Below, piece after piece: positions 8,283 to 15,889 of a stretch of 64,000 nt of DNA. Each line of letters starts with the position of its first letter. The first letter of the stretch is position 1. The DNA lies in assembly GCF_015319355.1 (NCBI RefSeq), contig NZ_JADILU010000001.1:496001-560000 (forward strand). Direction: 5' to 3'. The notes beneath the pieces are model-generated. The model searched no databases, was not told where the DNA came from, and saw only the letters and a list, made by a program, of their open reading frames with translations. The translations under genes and the position numbers were made by a program. Source of the stretch: Psychroserpens luteus (GTDB lineage: Bacteria; Bacteroidota; Bacteroidia; Flavobacteriales; Flavobacteriaceae).

Positions 8283-9152
8283 ATGGCATCATTTAATCCA
8301 AAAGACATTTCTACAGGCAGATTGCATGGATACTTATTAAGTGCTGTGGCTCCTAGACCTATAGCTTTTGCGAGTACGATGGATGCTGAAGGAAATCCTA
8401 ATTTGTCACCTTTTAGTTTCTTTAATGTGTTTAGTGCTAATCCGCCAATATTGATATTTTCACCAGCACGTCGTGTTAGAGATAATACAGTAAAACATAC
8501 TTTAGAAAATGTTGAAGCTACAAAAGAGGTAGTGATAAATGTTGTTAATTATGATATTGTACAACAAATGTCATTGAGCAGCACAGAGTACGATAAAGGT
8601 GTGAATGAATTTGACAAAGCTGGATTAACGATGTTATCTTCGGAAATTGTAAAACCCTTTAGAGTAGCAGAATCTCCAGTGCAGTTTGAATGTAAAGTTA
8701 ATGATATTATACATTTAGGAACCGAAGGTGGTGCAGGAAATTTAGTCATTTGTGAAGTCGTTAAGCTTCATATTGCCGATGAGGTTCTTGATGAGAATGA
8801 GCTTATCGTTCAAGAAAAATTAGATTTGGTTGCTAGAGCAGGTGGTAGTTATTACAGTAGAGCTAAAAATAGCTTTTTTGAAATCCCAAAGCCAATTTCT
8901 ACGTTAGGTATTGGTGTAGATAATATGCCTACGGAAGTTAAAAACAGTATGATTTTAACAGGAAATGATTTAGGAATGTTAGGAAACGTTGAAGCATTGC
9001 CTAGCAAATCAGATATTGAAAAATTTGTAAGCGAAATGATTGAGAATCATCCAAATATTAATGGAATGTCTCATCGCGAAAAACATAAGATTGCCAGAAA
9101 CTATTTGAGTTATGGCGATGTAGATAGTGCATGGAAATTGCTACTATCTTAA
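8283..9152 (+). CDS. Flavin reductase family protein (FMN-binding split barrel)
   Basis: A 289-residue protein. The first 200 residues form a flavin-reductase-like FMN-binding domain (RPIAFASTMDAEGNPNLSPF, PILIFSPARR). About 90 further residues at the C-terminus are typical of the Bacteroidota version. Members reduce flavins or bind FMN; the electron acceptor here is not evident. The next gene, DUF3127, follows at 39 bases. Confidence 0.88.
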   Translation: MASFNPKDISTGRLHGYLLSAVAPRPIAFASTMDAEGNPNLSPFSFFNVFSANPPILIFSPARRVRDNTVKHTLENVEATKEVVINVVNYDIVQQMSLSSTEYDKGVNEFDKAGLTMLSSEIVKPFRVAESPVQFECKVNDIIHLGTEGGAGNLVICEVVKLHIADEVLDENELIVQEKLDLVARAGGSYYSRAKNSFFEIPKPISTLGIGVDNMPTEVKNSMILTGNDLGMLGNVEALPSKSDIEKFVSEMIENHPNINGMSHREKHKIARNYLSYGDVDSAWKLLLS

Positions 9153-9191
9153 ATTTGAAACAATCTATAATTAAATATAAGTAATACAAAA

Positions 9192-9563
9192 ATGGAAGTA
9201 CAAGGAAAAATCAAGATGATTGGAGAAACTCAAACGTTTGGAAGCAATGGGTTTAGAAAGAGAGAATTAGTAGTCACTACAGAAGAGCAATATCCTCAAC
9301 ATATTATGGTTGAATTTGTTCAAGATAAAACAGATTTATTAAATAGCTACAAAGTTGGTCAACCTGTAAAAGTAAATATCAATTTAAGAGGTAGAGAATG
9401 GGTTAATCCACAAGGAGAGACTAAATATTTTAACTCTATTCAAGGATGGAGAATCGAAGCTGCACAAGCAGAAGGTAATAGTGCACCTCCTGTTGCACCA
9501 ACTGAAGCTTTTGAACCAGCAACAAACTTAAACGAAGAAGATCACGACGATTTACCGTTTTAA
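9192..9563 (+). CDS. DUF3127 family protein
   Basis: A 123-residue protein: an OB-fold-like core (residues 1-90, with GKIKMIGETQTFGSNGFRKR and VNINLRGREWVNPQGE) and a flexible acidic tail ending EEDHDDLPF. The acidic hydrophobic tip resembles the C-terminal partner-binding tail of single-stranded DNA-binding proteins. That, with the OB-like core, suggests nucleic-acid binding, but this is inference; the family has no established role. Confidence 0.85.
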   Translation: MEVQGKIKMIGETQTFGSNGFRKRELVVTTEEQYPQHIMVEFVQDKTDLLNSYKVGQPVKVNINLRGREWVNPQGETKYFNSIQGWRIEAAQAEGNSAPPVAPTEAFEPATNLNEEDHDDLPF

Positions 9564-9631
9564 GTTGAATAATCTTTTACACTGAGTTTAGCTTTATAAA
9601 ATAAGGTAAAAGTGTAATGGTATACATAAAT

Positions 9632-9661
9632 AAAAGCCTCGATTTTTAATTGAGGCTTTTG
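9632..9661. terminator. Intrinsic terminator after DUF3127
   Basis: AAAAGCCTC and GAGGCTTTT flank an AT-rich loop, with T run downstream and A run upstream. Confidence 0.8.
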
Positions 9662-9706
9662 TATTTTACGTCATTACGTGACTATCTTAGATAACTTTTA
9701 TTAACC

Positions 9707-10336
9707 ATGCAATTACTTAATAGCGACATAGTATTTCCAGATGTAAACCTAGCTTCTAAAGAAGGTATATTGGCAATTGGTGGAGATTTGTCTCCCGAGC
9801 GTTTGTTGTTGGCTTACAAAAGCGGAATCTTCCCATGGTTTGATGATGAAGAGCCTTTGATTTGGTGGTCGCCAGATCCTCGGTTTGTTCTATTGCCTGA
9901 GCAATTAAAAGTTTCTAAAAGCATGAAGCAAGTGCTTAGAAATAGTGACTTCGAAATTACAGTAAATAAAGATTTTGAATCAGTAATTAGTCACTGTTCA
10001 AACATCAAAAGAGATGGTCAAAAAGGTACTTGGATTACCGAAAACATGAAATCAGCCTACATAAAATTGCACGAGTTAGGTTACGCGAAATCTGTTGAGG
10101 TTTGGCTGGATGACAAACTTGTTGGCGGATTGTATGGCATCGATGTTAATAATGGTGTGTTTTGTGGAGAAAGTATGTTCAGTTTGGTGAGTAATGCCAG
10201 TAAAGTAGGTTTTATTACGTTTATCCAGAATTCAAATTACAAGCTTATCGACTGTCAAGTGTACACAAATCATCTAGAAAGTTTAGGTGCGCAAGATATT
10301 TCCAGAGATGAATTTTTAAAGTATTTAGACGATTAA
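9707..10336 (+). CDS. aat: Leucyl/phenylalanyl-tRNA--protein transferase
   Basis: A 209-residue Aat. GILAIGGDLSPERLLLAY, GIFPWF and WWSPDPRFVL are signature motifs, followed by the GNAT-like core with GGLYGI and CGESMFS. It transfers Leu or Phe from aminoacyl-tRNA onto N-terminal Arg/Lys of proteins to mark them for ClpS/ClpAP degradation. No clp gene is in the window. Confidence 0.96.
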   Translation: MQLLNSDIVFPDVNLASKEGILAIGGDLSPERLLLAYKSGIFPWFDDEEPLIWWSPDPRFVLLPEQLKVSKSMKQVLRNSDFEITVNKDFESVISHCSNIKRDGQKGTWITENMKSAYIKLHELGYAKSVEVWLDDKLVGGLYGIDVNNGVFCGESMFSLVSNASKVGFITFIQNSNYKLIDCQVYTNHLESLGAQDISRDEFLKYLDD

Positions 10337-10355
10337 CTAATCAATAGTTAAGAAA

Positions 10356-10919
10356 TTAAACCTCATGATATCTAAAACAATTAACTTCATGATCGTTGAC
10401 CATTCCAGTGGCTTGCATTTGTGCATAAATAACGGTTGCGCCTACAAATTTGAATCCGCGTTTTTTTAAATCTTTACTTATAACTTCACTCAAAGGTGTG
10501 TTTCCAGGAGCGTCTTTATAATTTTTAACCTTGTTTTTTATGGGTTTACCATTTACAAAATCCCAAATATATTTTGAGAACGAACCAAACTCTTTTTGAA
10601 TGTTCATAAACGCTTGAGCATTCGTAATGGTTGCTTTTACTTTTAGTTTGTTTCTAATAATCCCTTCGTTTTTTAAAAGCTCATCAATCTTATCTTGTTT
10701 GTAATTTGCTATTTTTTTATAATCGAAATTATCAAATGCTTTTCTGAAATTTTCACGTTTTTTCAGAATTGTTATCCAACTCAAACCAGCTTGAAAGGTC
10801 TCTAAAATAAGAAATTCAAACAACGTATCATCATCACGAACAGGAACTCCCCATTCTTCATCATGATACGCTTCATAAAGTTCATCTCCTTTACACCAAC
10901 CACATTTATGCTTTTCCAT
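10356..10919 (-). CDS. tag: DNA-3-methyladenine glycosylase I
   Basis: A 187-residue Tag. CGWCKGDELYEAYHDEEWG at the N-terminus and NDHEVNCFRYH at the C-terminus supply the Cys/His zinc-snap ligands (Cys, His at the start; His, Cys at the end). It excises 3-methyladenine from alkylated DNA. Convergent with aat; not in an alkylation operon here. Confidence 0.96.
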   Translation of the reverse strand: MEKHKCGWCKGDELYEAYHDEEWGVPVRDDDTLFEFLILETFQAGLSWITILKKRENFRKAFDNFDYKKIANYKQDKIDELLKNEGIIRNKLKVKATITNAQAFMNIQKEFGSFSKYIWDFVNGKPIKNKVKNYKDAPGNTPLSEVISKDLKKRGFKFVGATVIYAQMQATGMVNDHEVNCFRYHEV

Positions 10920-11072
10920 AATAATTCTAATTTTAGCTTCCTGAATTTAAAAATAGTAAGTTTTAAGTTAATACTTCGTCTTAGTGAATAACATATTAAT
11001 TTAAGAAATCATTCTATGACTAAAGTCATTTTTCACAAAAATGAATTCGCTTAAATTACAACCCTAAATACT

Positions 11073-11693
11073 ATGAATACATTGGAACAAATATCAGTCA
11101 AAGACATCATCAAAGAGAGTTTAAATAAAGCAATTTCATACCAAGATTATCGTGATTTGGTAAAACATTTAGTAGCAGAAGAGTCTACTACCGGAAATGA
11201 AAAAACCGAAGCTTTAGCAAATTATACAATGCTTAACGATAGGCGAATGAAACGATGGGATAAGACACTTAAAATTTCCGAAGAGATAAAAGAAAAAGTG
11301 TCAAATTTCAAAGGAAACGTAACTTGGTTAATCATTACAGAAAGTTGGTGTGGAGATGCTGCTCATGTAGTTCCTGCACTTGATAAAATTGCAGAGCTTT
11401 CTCCTAATATTGATTTAAAATTAGTGCTCAGAGACGAGAACGAAGCTTTAATGGATCAATTTCTAACTAATGGCGGACGAGCAATAGCTAAGTTGATTAT
11501 GATTGATAATGTTACTGATGAGGTCATAAATACATATGGTCCAAGACCAACTGAGGCTACAAAATTGGTTAACGATTATAAAGCAGCACATGGTGGTTTA
11601 ACACCAGAATTTAAAGAAGATTTACAAAGTTGGTATAATAAGGATAAAGGTCAAAATATATTTAATGATATGTTGACTTTGTTAGATGTTTAG
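11073..11693 (+). CDS. Thioredoxin-like family protein
   Basis: A 206-residue protein. The N-terminal 80 residues are helical; a thioredoxin fold follows, with ITESWCGDAAHVVPALDKI. The active site is WCGDA, with a single cysteine in place of CxxC, so ordinary dithiol redox exchange is unlikely. This form is common in Firmicutes and Bacteroidota thioredoxin-like proteins of unknown role. No signal peptide; cytosolic. Monocistronic. Confidence 0.82.
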   Translation: MNTLEQISVKDIIKESLNKAISYQDYRDLVKHLVAEESTTGNEKTEALANYTMLNDRRMKRWDKTLKISEEIKEKVSNFKGNVTWLIITESWCGDAAHVVPALDKIAELSPNIDLKLVLRDENEALMDQFLTNGGRAIAKLIMIDNVTDEVINTYGPRPTEATKLVNDYKAAHGGLTPEFKEDLQSWYNKDKGQNIFNDMLTLLDV

Positions 11694-11719
11694 ATTCCTG
11701 ACTTTAAAAAAATGGTAGA

Positions 11720-12469
11720 TTATTTCGCCTTAAAATAATAAGTAATTGAACCTATTTGACTTTTTCGTTCAGCATCATTAAAAATAGCATTTTTGGCATA
11801 TTCTAAGGCTGTGTCAATCAAACATTGATTATTGCTAGATGAAGATGAATTAATATAAGTATCTGTAACATGACCTTGTGAATTCACCGTGATGTTTACT
11901 ACGATTTTTCCGGCAGTTTCACATAGATATACAGGAGGAGGTAATTTTACTTTTTTTCTATTTTTTAATGAAAATGAGACACTACTATTAGAGTTTTTAT
12001 CAACATTCGTGTCCATTTTTTTTGGTGTATGCATCGCGAGAACATCATTTGCTTTGTTAAACCGCTGACGTTCTTTTTCATTAAGAGCATATTGTTTTGA
12101 AGTCTGTGAAGATGAGTTTGAGGTCAATACATCTTCAGGGTTTTGACTATTGTCTTCTAATGAATTATCGTCTTGTTTTTGTTCTTCATGAGTTGGCGCA
12201 TTACTCATTGATTTGAAATTACGCATCATCTCTTTAAATTCTTCATCCTCGTTAGAGGCTTCATTAGTCGTAGCTTGTTTACTAGCTTCAAGTGCTTTGA
12301 GTTCTTCTAATTCTTTTAGCTCTTCTTCGGTATGAGGTTCTATTTCGTAGAAGCTTTCAGTAATTAATTCTGTTTTTTGTGATATGCTGAAATTGAACAT
12401 ACCAAGAACTATCGTTCCTGCAATTAAGGACGTGAAAAGAAGTGCTTTATGTTTTTCAACAAAGTTCAA
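11720..12469 (-). CDS. TonB-like energy-transducer family protein
   Basis: A 249-residue protein with an N-terminal membrane helix (about 9-29), a long acidic Glu/Lys/Ser/Asn-rich spacer (about 40-170) and a C-terminal TonB-like domain (GKIVVNITVNSQGHVTDTYI). This layout matches inner-membrane TonB homologues spanning the periplasm, although the spacer is acidic rather than Pro-rich. It may energise an outer-membrane receptor or serve another cross-envelope role. No exbB/exbD nearby. Confidence 0.78.
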   Translation of the reverse strand: MNFVEKHKALLFTSLIAGTIVLGMFNFSISQKTELITESFYEIEPHTEEELKELEELKALEASKQATTNEASNEDEEFKEMMRNFKSMSNAPTHEEQKQDDNSLEDNSQNPEDVLTSNSSSQTSKQYALNEKERQRFNKANDVLAMHTPKKMDTNVDKNSNSSVSFSLKNRKKVKLPPPVYLCETAGKIVVNITVNSQGHVTDTYINSSSSSNNQCLIDTALEYAKNAIFNDAERKSQIGSITYYFKAK

Positions 12470-12572
12470 GTAGGCGAATTTTAATTATAATTACTGTTAG
12501 TGGTTTTTATATCAAATAAATCATTTTAAAACACATTTGATATTATATATACGGTTAAAGTAAGAAAAAAGA

Positions 12573-13112
12573 TTAAAAAAGCATGAACTCTAAGAAAATA
12601 GCAAAGCTAGATAGTTTTTCTTCTTGTCTAAAACCAAAGCGTTTTCTACTAAAATCAAAACCTATAAGCCACGAATTTTTTAAATTGTCATCGTAAGCGC
12701 GATATCCAATACCAGCTTTATACATGTTACCATTTTCAAATGCCTTTCCTAAATCAACAAGTTTTCCATAACCACCTCTTACAAAAACTTGATCGTCAAA
12801 ATCTAAGATATTGTAGTTGAAACCTAGATAAACAGGAAAGAAATTTAAATTTTGGTCGACATAATGATCGTATTCAATATTAAGATCAATGCTTGATCTT
12901 GTATCAAATTGATAGCCTAATGTGTTATTTAAGAAAACTCCGTTAAGATTAATAAATGATTGGTCATTATCTTGTCCAAGAGTATAATCTTCATTGGTTG
13001 TTAATGTAGCAGATACTGATGCTTTATAGAAAATACCACTTGTTTTTTGATCATCTTGTGCGTGTATTATTGAGAAAAATAATAATAAAAATAATGTAGA
13101 GATTTGCTTCAT
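12573..13112 (-). CDS. Small outer-membrane beta-barrel protein
   Basis: A 179-residue protein with a signal peptide (cleaved after IIHAQ) and alternating strands rich in Tyr, Phe and Gly, ending in the aromatic FLEFMLF, as expected for an eight-strand outer-membrane barrel. It follows truB by 37 bases on the same strand and may be the tail of the uppP-truB operon. Function unknown. Confidence 0.75.
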   Translation of the reverse strand: MKQISTLFLLLFFSIIHAQDDQKTSGIFYKASVSATLTTNEDYTLGQDNDQSFINLNGVFLNNTLGYQFDTRSSIDLNIEYDHYVDQNLNFFPVYLGFNYNILDFDDQVFVRGGYGKLVDLGKAFENGNMYKAGIGYRAYDDNLKNSWLIGFDFSRKRFGFRQEEKLSSFAIFLEFMLF

Positions 13113-13149
13113 GATAGTTTTAGTTTAGAGGCAAAACAGGTATCAATAA

Positions 13150-13842
13150 TTATTCCGAAGAAAGAGAACTAATAAAATCTTCTGGAGAAACCGCATTTTT
13201 AACATCATAATCTCCAATTTTTGTACGACGAAGAACTGAAAGATGCGCGCCAGAGTTTAAGGCTTTTCCAAAATCGTGAGCCAAAGAACGTATGTAAGTC
13301 CCTTTACTGCAAATGACTCTAAATTCTACGTTATTACCATCAATTTTGTTGATTTCAAATGTTGAAATACTAACTTTTCTAGATTGAATTTCAACAGCTT
13401 CACCTGCACGAGCGTATTCATACAATCGTTTTCCGTCTTTTTTTAATGCTGAAAATACTGGAGGAAATTGATCAATCTCTCCAATAAATTGTTTTGTTGC
13501 ATTATGAATGTTTTCTTCGGAAATGTGCTCGGTTGGAAACGTTTGGTCTATTTCAGATTCTAAATCGTAAGAAGGTGTTGTACTACCTAAAACAAAAGTA
13601 CCTGTGTATTCTTTATCCTGACCTTGAAACGTATTGATTTGTTTGGTCATTTTCCCTGTGCAGATAATCAATAAACCCGTTGCTAAAGGATCAAGCGTTC
13701 CTGCATGACCTACTTTTATTTTTTTGATGTTATAGGCTTGTCTAATTTCCCAACGTAGTTTATTAACCGCTTGAAAAGAAGTCCACGTTAATGGTTTGTC
13801 AATGAGTAAAACTTGACCAGCTTGAAAGTCTTCTGTAGTCAT
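13150..13842 (-). CDS. truB: tRNA pseudouridine(55) synthase TruB
   Basis: A 230-residue TruB. KVGHAGTLDPLATGLLIICTG holds the catalytic Asp; KDGKRLYEYARAGE and SKGTYIRSLAHDFG are further family motifs. It isomerises U55 in the T-loop of tRNAs. It starts three bases after the uppP stop, a classic tight operon. The final codons read TCTTCGGAA before the stop, which is a copy of the dispersed octamer described under findings. Confidence 0.97.
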   Translation of the reverse strand: MTTEDFQAGQVLLIDKPLTWTSFQAVNKLRWEIRQAYNIKKIKVGHAGTLDPLATGLLIICTGKMTKQINTFQGQDKEYTGTFVLGSTTPSYDLESEIDQTFPTEHISEENIHNATKQFIGEIDQFPPVFSALKKDGKRLYEYARAGEAVEIQSRKVSISTFEINKIDGNNVEFRVICSKGTYIRSLAHDFGKALNSGAHLSVLRRTKIGDYDVKNAVSPEDFISSLSSE

Positions 13843-13845
13843 CTA

Positions 13846-14694
13846 TTATTTGTTTAGTAGAGCAAATATAATAGCGATAATCCCAACAACTACGCAGTAA
13901 ATTGCAAAGTATGAAAGTTTGCTTTTTTTAACGAGAGCAATCATCCATGTACAAGCAAATAATCCTGCAATAAATGCAGCGATAAAACCAGCACCTAAAT
14001 TGATTAAATTAACGCTTTCATTCGCAATACTGCCACTTACTTCATGAGCAACATCACCATTTGAAACATTGTTCAGAATATCACCACTTAATATATCTTT
14101 GGCGATCTTTCCGAAGATAAGAGGTACAACCATTAAAAATGAAAAGCGAGCAGCTTTAGTTTTATCGTTTCCTAATAAAACAGATGTAGAAATCGTTGCT
14201 CCAGAGCGTGAAATACCAGGAAGCATTGCTATAGCTTGAGAGATTCCAATTATAAAAGCATTTGAGAATGTTACTTTTTTATTAGTGTCTTTTGCTCTAT
14301 CTGCTAAAAATAATAAGGCAGCTGTAACCAAAAGCATACAGCCAACAAGTAGAATGTTACCTCCAAATAATTGCTCCAATTGCTCTTCAAAAAAGAGACC
14401 GACAATAACAGCAGGAATCATAGATAATGCAATTTTAGAAACAAATTGTAAATCTTCGTTCCACTCAAATTTTAGAACACCTTTTAAAAGACTAAGGATG
14501 TCTTTTCTAAAAACAACTATCGTACTTAAAGCAGTTGCAAAATGTAAAACAACAGTAAATAATAGGCTTTCTTTAGGTAGAGATTCATCTCCTAAAATAG
14601 CTTTTCCTAATTCTAAGTGACCACTTGATGATACAGGTAAAAACTCAGTAAGACCTTGTATAATTCCTAATATAATTGAATCGATGATATCCAT
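13846..14694 (-). CDS. uppP: Undecaprenyl-diphosphatase UppP (BacA)
   Basis: A 282-residue polytopic membrane protein. QGLTEFLPVSSSGHLEL and the PGISRSGATIS motif supply the conserved Glu, Ser, Arg and His of BacA-type phosphatases. It recycles undecaprenyl diphosphate to the monophosphate lipid carrier for peptidoglycan. Here it lies 52 bases downstream of a lacI gene on the same strand rather than next to DUF3098, so read-through from the regulator gene is possible. A TATTTTTG -7-like box lies only four bases before its ATG (14699-14706, minus strand). Confidence 0.97.
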   Translation of the reverse strand: MDIIDSIILGIIQGLTEFLPVSSSGHLELGKAILGDESLPKESLLFTVVLHFATALSTIVVFRKDILSLLKGVLKFEWNEDLQFVSKIALSMIPAVIVGLFFEEQLEQLFGGNILLVGCMLLVTAALLFLADRAKDTNKKVTFSNAFIIGISQAIAMLPGISRSGATISTSVLLGNDKTKAARFSFLMVVPLIFGKIAKDILSGDILNNVSNGDVAHEVSGSIANESVNLINLGAGFIAAFIAGLFACTWMIALVKKSKLSYFAIYCVVVGIIAIIFALLNK

Positions 14695-14746
14695 GAGGCA
14701 AAAATATTAAAATTACAGATATAAAGTCTATTATATATGGACGGAT

Positions 14747-15769
14747 TTAACTTGAAAAAGTAGAATCTCTAATAATTAGGTTGCTTTTAATCTCTACGGT
14801 TTTGATGCCAGTAAATTCATTAGGATTATCAATTTCTTCTATGAGATATTTTATGGCTGTAGATCCAATGCGTTCACCTGGTTGATCTATAGTTGTAAGC
14901 ATTGGTTCTATGATTGTTGAATGAATAGAATTGCTAAATCCTACAACTGCGATATCTTCTGGGATTTTAATTTTGAATTTTTTTAATGCTTGTACAACTC
15001 CAATTGCAGCACTATCGGTAATTGCAAATACAGCATCAGGTCTGTTTTTTAAGCTTAGTAATATATTTGTCATACGCCTACCTTGTTTGAGAGTAATATC
15101 TTCAACACTCAAAATTATTTTTTCATCAATAGCAATGTTGTGCTCATTGAGTGCCCTTAAGTAACCAGTATATCTTTTTTCAGAATTATAAGAATACTCA
15201 CTTTCTTTAATGATGGCTATTCTTTTTTTTCCAATATTTATGAGATGTTCGACAGCGTCAAAAGCAGCCTCTTCTTCATTAATGACAATTTGTGTACAGG
15301 GGATTTTATTAGATACTTTATCAAATAAAATTAAAGGCACAGTATCCATGGTTTTAATAATGTTCTCAATGTTTCTTGTTCTTTTTGTTAGTGACATTAA
15401 AATACCATCTACTCCAAACTGCATCATAGTTTTAAGCATTTCTGTTTGTTTAGAAATGTCATTATCTGATTCTGAAATAATAACTCGATACCCTTTTATA
15501 GCTGCTTCATCTAATATACCTTTAAGGATTGTAGCTGTAAAATAATGAGTAATGCTAGGTACGATTACACCTATAATATTGGATTTGTGAGACCTAAAAC
15601 CTTTAGCGAAGATATTTGGTACATAACTGAGATCGTTGGCCAACCTTTTTACTTTCTCTTTAGTTGATTCACTAATATCTGGATGATCATTTAATGCTCT
15701 CGATACTGTTGAAATTGATAAATTAAGCTGTTTAGCAATCTCTTTTAGAGTGGTTATTTTCTTTTTCAA
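14747..15769 (-). CDS. LacI family transcriptional regulator of the glycosylglycerate locus
   Basis: A 340-residue LacI/GalR protein. The N-terminal helix-turn-helix and hinge (TLKEIAKQLNLSISTVSRAL, then HPDISESTKEKV) are intact; residues 60-335 form a periplasmic-binding-protein-like ligand domain. It is divergent from the TonB receptor, and the shared 120-base spacer contains a perfect 14-base palindrome typical of LacI operators. It probably represses the adjacent uptake genes until the sugar ligand appears. Confidence 0.93.
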   Translation of the reverse strand: MKKKITTLKEIAKQLNLSISTVSRALNDHPDISESTKEKVKRLANDLSYVPNIFAKGFRSHKSNIIGVIVPSITHYFTATILKGILDEAAIKGYRVIISESDNDISKQTEMLKTMMQFGVDGILMSLTKRTRNIENIIKTMDTVPLILFDKVSNKIPCTQIVINEEEAAFDAVEHLINIGKKRIAIIKESEYSYNSEKRYTGYLRALNEHNIAIDEKIILSVEDITLKQGRRMTNILLSLKNRPDAVFAITDSAAIGVVQALKKFKIKIPEDIAVVGFSNSIHSTIIEPMLTTIDQPGERIGSTAIKYLIEEIDNPNEFTGIKTVEIKSNLIIRDSTFSS

Positions 15770-15784
15770 TGTGTTTATTTAAAT

Positions 15785-15809
15785 GCAAACGTTACCGCAA
15801 ACGTTTGCG
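15785..15809. promoter_or_regulatory. LacI-type operator (perfect palindrome plus imperfect half)
   Basis: CGCAAACGTTTGCG at 15796-15809 is a perfect 14-base palindrome with the central CG expected for LacI/GalR operators. GCAAACGTTACC just before it (15785-15796) repeats the left half. Both lie in the divergent spacer, 15-40 bases upstream of the lacI start. Confidence 0.8.
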
Positions 15810-15889
15810 TAGTTATTTGTTAATATTTTGAGGTTAAAATTAACAAAATGACAATAAATTTATACAAATATTAACTAATTAATAATCCA

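Noticed and set aside
15811-15835. TonB receptor promoter at TAATATTTTG
   Set aside because: One base off the TAnnTTTG spacing and no -33 match, so not annotated.
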